A stretch of DNA of 64,000 nt, taken from Tyto alba (lineage: Eukaryota; Chordata; Aves; Strigiformes; Tytonidae). Below the pieces are notes generated by a model. The model saw nothing but the letters and a program-made list of their open reading frames with translations. It ran no database searches and was not told the DNA's origin. The stretch covers positions 10,739,752 to 10,803,751 of the forward strand of contig NW_024881301.1 of NCBI RefSeq assembly GCF_018691265.1. The letters run 5' to 3'. Below are positions 37,072-46,680 of this stretch, one piece after another (position 1 is the stretch's first letter; each line of letters starts with the position of its first letter). Position numbers and translations under genes: made by a program.

Positions 37072-39762
37072 CTGTAAAATAACACGGAAAAGTTTTTTCA
37101 ATTTTATAAAGTAGTCTAAGTCATAAAATCCCAGCAGCCAATGTCATTTAAACACTAACAGAATTGCCAAATAATTTTTTTTTACTTAGTATGATCAGAA
37201 AAAGCCTTTCACATTATAAAAGCATTCCTCTTAAATTTATTTTAAGACTGTGAATACATAAAGGTCTTTCCCTAGGTTATGCACTTTACAGGACACATCA
37301 TGATTTATTAAGGATGTTTTTTCATATCAATATATTAATTTATTTAAATATTCATTGATTCAGTTCCCCAAAATTGGAAACTTTCTCTCTGAAGTTGCAA
37401 TTCCCAGTAAATGCACGATCCAACTGCAGTAGAAATCACTCTTATAGCTAATGAAAATGTTAATACTAAAACACCTATAAGAAGTACTATAAATGTGTCA
37501 GCACAAGTTAAATGTGAAATATCAGATATAGGTCTTACCATGAACAATGCAGGAAATTTTCTGAATAAATGATTATTAAATATTTGACAGATGATTAACC
37601 CTTACAATGGGCCACCTTCAGCCTGAAAGACAGGAAGATAACAACATTTTAAGGAATTACAAAATCTATGCCAAAAATCGTTCTCTGTGTTAAAACATAG
37701 CATTTTTAATGATTTAAAATTATTCAAAATGCACTGTTAAAATGTTCAGTTATTTTGACTGGTTCTGCAGATGAGTGCATAAATTGATTTGATAGTACTG
37801 CTGTCATAAACCATGAGTTTACTTTCCTCCTGCTGCTTTACTTCCCTGACTCCACTTTCCTGCTACTTCCTTTGCACTACAGGTAAAAGTCTGAAAAATC
37901 TCCAGAGAAATCACCAGTGTTAACCCAGTAACCAACCCAAGAAAAAGGTGATTAGTCTTCTGCTGAATCAGCGAGCCAAGCAAACCCAGCAGAGGGGCTG
38001 GCAAGCGGGCCAAGCGTCCCGGGGGACAGCAGCCTGGGCTGTGGGTGGGTGTGCATCCAGGACCGGGGAAAGAGACACCAAGGATCCCAGATCTCCAAAC
38101 AACGGGGATACCTGAACAGCAGAAAGATAATGCAAAACGCATGTTTTAAATTCCTCAATCCCACGGACATCTAATTGTGACAGAAGCAGGAAATGCAGCG
38201 GAGAGAAATTTAATATTCGGTGCAGAACAAATCCTCCATCACCTGGAACAGAGAGACTGGGAACTCCTTTCCTAAATTCTAGTTTATCCTTGACCACATA
38301 CGAAACAGAGGCAGATGACAGGTGTGCAAGTTCCACTCTTGACACTGGGTGTTTAACATGGTATGGGAACACCTGGCTCCCTACAAATACCTTTGCAGGT
38401 CTGGCATCTCAGCATACAGTGCCAGTGGCTACAGAAAAATTTGAGGAAAACCAAAATTATTTTATTCGGCCTAAATAATCAGATGTTAAGGTAGTCAGAT
38501 AGCAAGTGCATAAATACTTGAAATATGCAAAAGGAAACAAAGCCAAGAAACACAGTGTGTATTTTTCTGGGCTGTTTGGGTCTACGGTCCCAGGAAAATG
38601 TATCACTCCAGCACCAAAGAGGGCTGGACAAACAACTATTTCAATAGGATCCATTCAGAGTTTTTTGCAAGCCGAGGAAAATGCTGCCCTTTTCTTAAGC
38701 AAACAGCAAAGGGCCACTGCTAATAACCCAGCAGCAAACCCACCCTGTTTTGTTAAACAATACGCAATTTTGTTGCAATTCTGTTGAGACCTCCTAAGCG
38801 AGACCCAATTCTAGAACTGGCTGAAAACAGTGTTGCTGGGTACGCCGGGGTGCGTAACCGGTGAAAGAAACACAGTTACTCCTCTGGGATGGGGGGGGGG
38901 GAGCACGGCGGGCACTTGACCAGAGCACCTGCAGCGCCAGGGAAGCTCCCCGCGGGTGATGGCAATTCTTCCCACACAGCGCCGTTACCGCCGCGGGAAC
39001 GTGTCTGCGGCTGTGACTGTTGGTGCAGCTCCCGCTCTCTATCTGGCGGCGGCGCTGCCCGCCGTGCCCGTGACCGCCGCGGCAGCCAGGCGCACGCCCG
39101 CTCCACGCACCCGCCGGCGAGGACGCGGCGCAGGGCGGGTTCCCGGCGGGGCCCAGCCCTGCCGGGCGGCCGCGGCCACGGGAACCCGCGGCGGCCGGCG
39201 CGGCCCTGCGGCGGAGAGGGAGGCGCCGCCCGCGCTCCCGCACCCTCTTCGGGGGCGGCCGCTCTCCGGAGCGAGCGAGCCCGCCGCGCCGCGCCGCTCC
39301 CCCGCCCCCGCGGTTCCCGCCCCGCCGCTGGAGCGGCGGCGCCGCCGGGCCGCGGTCGCGCGCCTCTTTGTTGCGGCCGCCGCGCGGCGCCCCGCGCGCC
39401 CCAGCGTGCGCATCCGCCGCTGGACGTGTCCTCCTCCGCCTCCTCCTCCTCGCCCTTCCCCCCGCCCGCCCGCCCGCCCGCCGCGCGCGCGGGAGGCAGG
39501 CGCGCGACGGCTCCCGGCTGCTGACGGCGGGCGCGCCCGCCCGCGGCGCCTCCATCTCACCCAGCGCGAGCTGCCTGGGATTTAACGGCCGCGGCCGCCA
39601 GCAGCCGGGGCTGCCGGAGGCGGCGGCAGTGAGCGGGGGGGGGGGGGGGGGGGAAGGGGGAAGGGGGGGGGATGGAGGACGCGCGCGGGCGCGCGCAGCG
39701 CCACGGCGGCCTTGCCGTTGGGCGAGGGGTGGGGGAGGAATGGGGAGAGGGCTCGCGCTTAC
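37072..39762 (-). other. ZBTB14: ZBTB14 5' intron (about 2.7 kb, if the 39763 donor is used)
   Basis: The acceptor is well supported. The donor GTAAGCG at 39762 is a strong match inside the CpG island, but alternatives exist. The intron body is AT-rich to about 37800 and moderately GC-rich after that, with no recognisable coding exon or transposon. Confidence 0.45.
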
Positions 39763-40790
39763 CTGCCGCCCGCGCGCGCACGCGGAACCGCACTGCCCGG
39801 GGAGCGCGGGGGGCTGCCGCTGCCGCCGCTGCCGCCGCGCGGGAGGGGGCCGGGGCCCGGGGGGGGGGGGGGGGGAGGAGGGGGGGAAGGGAGGGAGGAA
39901 GGGGGAATTTGGGGAGGGGGGCTTGGGGGGGGGGAGGGGGGGGGCCTGCGCGCGTCTCTCCGGCCGTCACCGCCGCCTCCTGCACGAGCACTCAGTGCGC
40001 GCGCGCGCGCCGGGGGCGGGGGTACGTGCATGCGCGGTGCGAGCAGGGCGCGCCTGTGCCGGGGAGCGTGGAGGAGGCGGAGGCGGCGGGGAGGGGAGCG
40101 GGGGGAGCGCGCCGGCTCCATCTCCCTTTTCGGGGGGCCCGCGCGGCGGCGGCGGCCGCCAGGCGGGGCGAGGGGAGCGGCGCGGCGCGGCAGCGCGCGC
40201 GCGCCTGCCGGAGGGGCGCCGGGCAGCCGCTCCCGCCGCGCCGCGGGCACCCGCCCCGCCGCGCCTGCGCCCCGCGTGTGCGAGCCCGGCGGCGGCCGCG
40301 GCGGCGCCTCCCGCCCCGCCCCCCGTCCCGTCCCGTCCCCGTCCCCGTCTTCCTCTCCCCGCGTGGCGGCGCGCGGCGACGAGCTCAGCGCGGGCTCGGC
40401 CCCGAGCCGGATGCCGGGCGGGGAGGAGGGAAGGGGCGCGAGGCAGCCGGCGCCGCGGCCTTTGAGCCGCGCGCGGAGGGGGCGGGGCGAGGCCAGGCCG
40501 CGCCGCGCGCCGGGCACGTCCCGGCGGGCGGGAAAGGGCGCTCGCGCCCGTCGGCGGCGCGGGAGCGTGAAGCGGTGGCGCTCGTGGCCCGGTGACGCGG
40601 CCCGGCGTTACTTTAGGCGGGATTTTTTAAAAAGCGGGTTGTCCGGGGAATGGGCGCCCGGGGTCCCGCGCGCCCGGCGTGGCCGCGGGGGGTTGTGGGT
40701 AAGGGGTCGGGGGCGCGGCTGCCCGCCTAAACCCGGGCGATTTGGGGTTGGAGTTTTGGAGAAGTGCCGCGATCGCTCGCAAGAAAGAAA
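38880..40790 (-). promoter_or_regulatory. ZBTB14: CpG island, ZBTB14 promoter
   Basis: Nearly 2 kb of extreme G+C and CpG density, ending sharply on both sides. It has Sp1-type GGGCGG boxes (for example about 40480 and 40010), NRF1-like tgcgca/catgcgc sites (about 39404 and 40028), GC dinucleotide runs (40000-40010, 40193-40204) and poly-G tracts (39635-39653, 39859-39875). No TATA box is visible. Several reading frames of 200-380 codons here arise from GC-rich composition and carry no domain. The island may also drive divergent transcription. Confidence 0.8.
39763..39990 (-). other. ZBTB14: candidate ZBTB14 non-coding first exon
   Basis: The minus-strand donor CGGCAG|GTAAGCG at 39763/39762 is a near-consensus donor in the right orientation and distance from the coding exon. 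Joined to 37071 it leaves MSETIK as a good start. The exon's upstream end is unknown; 39990 is only a placeholder for the transcription start area. Confidence 0.35.
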
Positions 40791-41829
40791 AGCTGTCATC
40801 GCACTACTCGTCTTCTGCCTCTGTTTTTTTCTTTTCAAGAACGTTTCATGAGGCGGTAGCCTGACGGCACCGGTGCTCGCTGAAATGATTTGTGGATAAA
40901 TAAAACTGAAATTTTGCTGTTGATGTGAAGTGCGGCAGTTCTGCTGGGCAAAAAAAATAACTCTCAGTATTACTTGTGTTGAAAATTACAGCGTTGTAAA
41001 CAAGTTACTGGAGTAGTGGAATCATCCCTTGGGAGCAACAGAGTGACTTTTAAAATCACGTTGATGACTGCAGCCCCTTCCTGAGTCATCTCTGTGATGT
41101 TTTCCTCTAACGCACTAATGTATGTAGTGAATTGCTCTCCAGCTGGATCACTCTTTTTTTTTTTTTTTTTTTTAACTATTAAATATTTTTTTCTACCCAC
41201 TTTTACATATAATGAAACAAAGTCCCTGTTTTGCCTGAGCAGTCAAAACTGCCAGGCTTGGTTTTGCAGGAGCATCGGTGACTTGCTTTCAGAGGGCAGA
41301 ACATACTGTTAAGTATTTCTGAATCCTGTACAAGATTTCCCTCCAATGTGGAAGGAGCTTCCCTTTTGCAATTCCATGACTTGCTGTTTCTTTCATCTAT
41401 GACAGTGCCTCACACAGTCCTGTAATAAACTTGTTAGTCCTGAGAAACATGTAACTGCTGAGTTTACCATGCTGACCAGCAAATTGTGCCTCTTCATTTT
41501 TTTTATGCTCTCTGTTTCTGCTCTGTTGTTCAGTGCCTGGCACAGTACGGATATGCTTAACATCTAGGGCCCAGTTCTGCTGTAATGCAAGTGATCAGAA
41601 TTAAAGTCCTGGTGGAGAAAGTTGTGGTACCATAGGAAAGGTATGGCTATCCATCTCCTCTCTGGTTTTCTGTGTCATAGGCTACTTCTGAATGTGCACA
41701 GCATCTTTCAAATTGTGTCATTAGTCGCTCTTGCTGAGATACTAAAATAGAGGAAGCGTATGTTCGATATCCAGACTACATTGCTATGAATTGCAGAGAA
41801 TTAAAAATAAAGCGTTGTTACTGTCTAAC
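40791..41829. other. upstream flank of ZBTB14 CpG island
   Basis: G+C falls quickly to background. The stretch holds a T20 run at 41154-41173 and nothing recognisable as coding or RNA gene. Confidence 0.55.
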
Positions 41830-42903
41830 TGTGCATGGTGGGGTGACCCTGGCTGGGCGCCAGGTGCCCTCCAAAGCTGCTCTGTCACTCCCCTCCAACT
41901 GGACAGGGGAGAGAAAATATAATGAAAAGCTGAAAGTCTTGTTGGTCGAGGTAAGGACAGGCAGAGATTACTTGCCCGTTACTGTCACCAGCAAAGCAGA
42001 TTCAATTTGGGGAAATTAGTTTAATTTATTACCAGTCAAATCATAGTAGGATAATGAGAAATAAAACCACATCTTTAAAACACCTTAAACACCTTCCCCC
42101 TATTCCCTTCTTCCAGGGATCAACTTCACTCCTGATTTCTCTACCTCCTCCCCCCACGTGGTGCAGGGGGATGGGGAATGGGGGTTGCAGTCAGTTCATC
42201 TCCCATTGTCTCTGCTGCTCCTTCCTCCTCAGGGGGAGGGCTCCTCACACCCTTCCCCTGCTCCAGTGTGGGGTCCCACCTGCAGGAGACAGTCCTCCAT
42301 GAACTTCTCCATCATAAGTCCTTCCCACAGACCACAGTTCTTCATGAACTGCCCCAGTGTGGGTCCCTCATGGGGTCACAAGTCCCGCCAGCAAACCTGC
42401 TCCAGCACGGGCTCCCCTTTCCACAGATCCTGCCAGGAGCCTGCTCCAGCGTGGGCTTCCCACGGGGTCACAGCCTCCTTCGGGCATCCACCTGCTCCAG
42501 CATGGGGTCCTCCGCAGGCTGCAGGTGGAGATCTGCTCCACCATGGACTTCCATGGGCTGCAGGGCACAGCCTGCCTCACCGTGGTCTTCACCAGGGGCT
42601 GCAGGGGAATCTCTGCCCTGATGCCTGCAGCACCTCCTCCCCCTCCTTCTTCACTGACCTTGGTGTCTGCAGAGTTGTTTCTCTCATGTATTCTCCCTTC
42701 TCTCTCAGCTGCTGTTTTTTCCCCTTTCTTAAATATGTTATCCCAGAGGCGCTACCACCACCCCTGACGGGCTCAGCCTTGGCCAGCCGTGTGTCCATCT
42801 TGAAGCCGGCTGGCATTGGCTCTGTTGGACATAGAGGAAGCTTCTGGCAGCTTCTCACAGAAGCCACCCCGCTGCCAAAACTTTACCACACAAACCCAAT
42901 ACA
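41830..42903 (-). mobile_element. solo LTR, family 1, copy A (endogenous retrovirus)
   Basis: A 1.07-kb GC-rich element bounded by TG at 41830 and CA at 42903, similar along its length to the copies at 51063-52076 and 53000-54009. The sense strand is taken as minus because the AATAAA-like signal lies in 'ggtaataaattaaac' read in reverse near 42025-42040, and the inverted CCAAT box lies towards 42815. The interior has repeated gctccagYgtggg units. No gag, pol or env sequence is attached. Flanking 5-mers (ctaac and ttgtc) do not match, so no target-site duplication is claimed. Open frames up to 271 codons inside are fortuitous. Confidence 0.8.
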
Positions 42904-45545
42904 TTGTCATATTTTTCGTGTAATGTCCCAGGTTTTTGCCTTGTGGCCTGAATTTGACAGCGCTGTTTGGTGATCTTAAACTGACAGAAAGAATTCCTCA
43001 TTTTTGTGTGGAAATGCTGGAACACAGCCAGACTGTAAATGCTATAGATAATAGTATAAAGTGTGTGCAGTGAGCAGTAGGAATAGAGACTGTTAAAATT
43101 TAGCAGTACCAGGTAATAGTAATAAAATTGCAGGTGCAGTTCAAGCAGCTCCTAATAAATGGCTTATTTAAACTATCGCATGTGAGACAATTATGCATTT
43201 CCCTGTGACTACCTTTGCTGAGTAACTGAAGTGAACAAGAAATAGAAACCAGTGCTACACGAGAATCCAAGTTTCTGGTGAAATCTGCTTGTCTAAAGTG
43301 CACCTATGAACATGTACCCTATATACCTCATGAACATCCTATCCGGAAAAGCAACAGGAACCTAGAAGTCATCTCAAGTGCTAGTGTATATAGCTGTATA
43401 TATAAAACTGAAGTAGGTCTGAATCTGTGCATGTTGGAAATAAAAGTTTTGGAAATAAAAGGCAAAAGATAAAGGTCACAGAAATTTCCACTGATAAGAC
43501 CTGGGTTTGAAAATAAGTATTATTGAAGGTGAAGCATAAGAATAGGAAAACACATCTCCACTAGCATGTCTATGGGTTAATATATCTAGTGATGTCTGTT
43601 GTCAAAGCAGGTATTTTTTCAATCTACTGGAAAACACCCTTCTGCAGAAAAAGTGTAACCAGGAGGAAAAAATGTCCTGATCACGTATCTGACTGAAGCA
43701 CTCTTCGTATGAAATTACCCTGTGCCCAGCTAATGGAGATTAACATTCAGGCTTTGAAGTAGTTTTGCTGTTTTCCTATCTGATGAACCAGACTGGAGAT
43801 ACTGTGGAACTGTTGAACCAACAAGCTGTTTCCAGACTGTTTGGATTGTGGGGATATCTGTAGGGGAAAAGAGCCCTTTGTAGGATGAGCTTGTTTGTTT
43901 AGAATATTGTGTAACAGGAGTGAAGAATGACAAGTGCCACTTTCTGCACCCACATGTGAGGCATTGGAGATGGCATGCAGGAAAGGCTGAAAGTTTGCAT
44001 CTAACATGTGCTAGGTGGTGACCGGTTTTAAAATGTATGTGAAGTGTCAGTGGGTTCTTGTGTGTGATAGTTAGGTTTATAAAGTCTGCATGCGTTACAA
44101 GTGATGATAAAAACACCACAATATTATGGCCAGTATTCATGTGTTCAAACTGAACCTTGGTCTTGCAGAAACGGTCATTGTACAAGGACATAGATTTCCT
44201 GTGTTCACCTTTCATGGGTTGGATTTCTCGTCCGGCCGAGCTGGCAAAAGAAAGTGATGATACAGAATGTCCCATATTTGTGAAAGGGAACCACAGAACC
44301 CGCTAGCATATCCCCCCCATGTCATCAAGGCCAGCCTATGTAAGCCCCCCGGGAGCATAAGGGAATGGCGCTAGGACGGAGGAGGACAGTCAGGGAGCAG
44401 ATGCTCCTTGCAGTGTGCGTTTCCCATAGCAACCTGGCAAATTTCCCAGCAGAAATTTGCGTGTGAGTTAGTCAGGTTTTTGCATCACTTCCTTCTGTAT
44501 TTTCAAGTATCCCCACAAAAGAGGGAGTAGTAGAGACAAATAAGGAGGAGCAGAGTGTAGGTGATGGGGGTGGGCGGCACAGCCCCTGGCTAAGCTGTAT
44601 GAGCAGAGATGGCAAGAGGCCATCCCACCATCCGAAAGATTGAACAGCACTCATAGTTTGCACCTGTGCCAGAAGGGACATAAGTCCTCTCTAAAGATCT
44701 TGATCTCTAAAATCTTATTTAATGGTATTATAGTCTAAGTAGAAGAGCATTTGAGTTATATACTTTTCTTACCAATCAAATCTAGTACACCTTGTGAAGT
44801 GTTTATCTACAGTCAAGTATAGTAATACATGATGATACATGTTTGTCAAAAGTTGTGGTAGGTAAGAGCTGTGGCCATGTGAACACAGCAGTTCATGCTC
44901 TGTGCATGCACAAGGCACTCCATATTCTTTTTATTTCTAAGCAAAATAGTCAGGTCTAGCTGTAACTTCCATAATTTTACACACCTTATTATTTTCCCTG
45001 TTGGATGGTCTCTCTCTGTGTCTGTTCCCCCCTCCCCCTCCTCCTTTTCTGGGGTATATTTCTCGTGTTTTGGGGCTTGCACTCAATTCCTTTACTATTT
45101 TTCTCTATTTCTTCTCTATATCCCCACCATCCTCTCATTTTTCATTTTCTTTCTCCTCTTTCACTGTCAGTTGCCTTACTCTAGACCAATTCTTGACTTT
45201 GTCTGGCATCCTTATTAGATTGGAAACATATGGGCAGTGAATGAAGGAGGATGGATGTCACTTTCCAATGCCCAGTGCCAGAGCAATATCATGAAACTTC
45301 ACTTTCTCTTCCTCTCCCGCAGTGTTCTCTCCATGTTTCCTTACTCTTGTGTCATTATCTTCCTGCCTTATTCAGCCGTGATCATACATTCGGGTGCTGA
45401 TGCTAAGAAGTGCTGCAGGTAGAGACTTTACAGAGCAGCAATGTCTGCTGTCATCCTCAGCACCCAAAGAGGACACAGAGTGGTCCCACGAGAGAAAGAG
45501 AATGCTATGTATATTTGGATCCTTCATCCTAGGTAAAGATGGTAT
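42904..45545. other. intergenic DNA
   Basis: Noncoding sequence between two LTR insertions. The longest reading frame, 181 codons on the minus strand at 43730-44275, has no recognisable domain. A pyrimidine-rich stretch lies at about 45010-45190. No RNA gene seen. Confidence 0.55.
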
Positions 45546-45850
45546 CAAATTGTCGTGGTTTGGGCCTGGTCGGCAACCAACCACCGCAGCTGGTCACCCT
45601 CCCTTCCCCCTCCCCACCTGGGAAAGGGGGAGGGAATTAGAGGGGTGAAGGGAGACTCGCAGGCTGAGATAGGAACAGTTTAATAATGGCAATAAAACGA
45701 GAACAATGACGATGATAGGGGGGGGAAAAAAAAAAGAAATATATATACAGGCAATGTACAGCGTAATTGCTCACCACCCGCTGACCAATACCCAGCCCGT
45801 TCCCGGCCAGTGACCCCGAAATACCAAGATCCCACAGTCGCAATCCCGGA

Positions 45851-45853
<3 letters not shown>

Positions 45854-45885
<32 letters not shown>
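45854..45885. repeat. (GA)16 microsatellite
   Basis: Sixteen uninterrupted GA units inside the outer LTR; probably expanded after insertion. Confidence 0.9.
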
Positions 45886-45887
<2 letters not shown>

Positions 45888-46069
45888 CTTCCCGACCACC
45901 CCTCCTCTATACAGTGAGCATGACGTTCCATGATAGGGAATATTTCACTGGACAGTTTGGGTCTGGTGCCCTGTCCGTGCTCCCTCCCTGCTCCCTGTGC
46001 CCTTGCGCACGGGCAGGACATGGGGAGTCGGAGAGTCCTTGGAGTCTCGGTAGCAGCTGAAAACATCAG

Positions 46070-46561
46070 TGTCTTGGTTCGGGCTGGAATAGAGTTCCTG
46101 TTTGTTGTAGTAGCGGGAGGAGTGCTGCAGCACCCTGAGACCCCAGGGGCTCCCCAGGCCCCAGTGCCCTCACCTGTGTGCGGGGGCGGGGGGAGCACAG
46201 CTGGAGGGCTGGGCCCGGATTGGCTGATATTCCATGTCATGTGACATTGTGCTCACCATATAAAGGCAGGAGAGGGCTGGGAGAGGCTGCTGCTTCTGGG
46301 AGTGTGGCTGTGGGGCCTTTGTGTTGGGGATTGCTGGCTGGGAGCAGGTGGGTGTCGGTCGGCGGGTGGTGAGCAGTTGTATTGTACATTACCTGCTGAA
46401 AGTGCTGTCAGTGTATTATTCTGTTACTGTTATTGAACTGTTTTTATCTCAACCTGCGAGTCTCCCTTTGCCCCTCCGATTCCCTCCCCATTCCCAAGTG
46501 GGGGGAGGGTGGGTGAGCGGCTGTGTGGCATTTAGCTGCTGAGTAGGCTCAAACCACGACA
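46070..46561 (+). mobile_element. solo LTR nested in the outer LTR, opposite orientation
   Basis: A 492-bp element from tgtcttggttcggg to caaaccacgaca, flanked by a perfect 5-bp duplication atcag (46065-46069 and 46562-46566). The outer LTR sequence resumes in register at 46567. Its two ends match the ends of the outer LTR in reverse orientation, so it belongs to the same family in a shorter form. Promoter-like signals in sense order are an inverted CCAAT (gattgg, 46218-46223) and TATAAA at 46259-46264. It inserted after the outer element. Confidence 0.88.
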
Positions 46562-46680
46562 ATCAGTGTGCTATCAGTATTCTTCTCATACCAAACCCAA
46601 AGCTAAATCCAAAACACAGCTCTCATCTAGTCCCTGAAAAGGAACATTAACTCTATTTCAGCCCAAACCAAGACACAAAT

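Larger units (their letters stand above)
45551..46675 (-). mobile_element. solo LTR, family 2, interrupted by a second LTR
   Basis: Outer element from TG (45551) to CA (46675), flanked by a perfect 5-bp duplication caaat at 45546-45550 and 46676-46680. It is split by the LTR at 46070-46561; without that insert and its duplication it is about 628 bp. The sense strand is minus: a TATAGA box reads at 45911-45906, and the poly-A-signal side lies towards 45551. A (GA)16 run at 45854-45885 lies inside. No viral coding sequence is present, so this is a recombined solo LTR. Confidence 0.88.

Noticed and set aside
38794..40851. Several open frames of 130-380 codons on both strands of the ZBTB14 CpG island
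   Set aside because: They overlap on all frames, consist of low-complexity A/R/G/P and arise because stop codons are rare in very GC-rich DNA. No domain is visible.
42158..42973. 271-codon plus-strand frame
   Set aside because: Lies in LTR copy A, antisense to the element; a composition artefact, not a viral or host protein.
43730..44275. 181-codon minus-strand frame
   Set aside because: No domain, no splice or promoter context recognised; length is within chance expectation for 64 kb.
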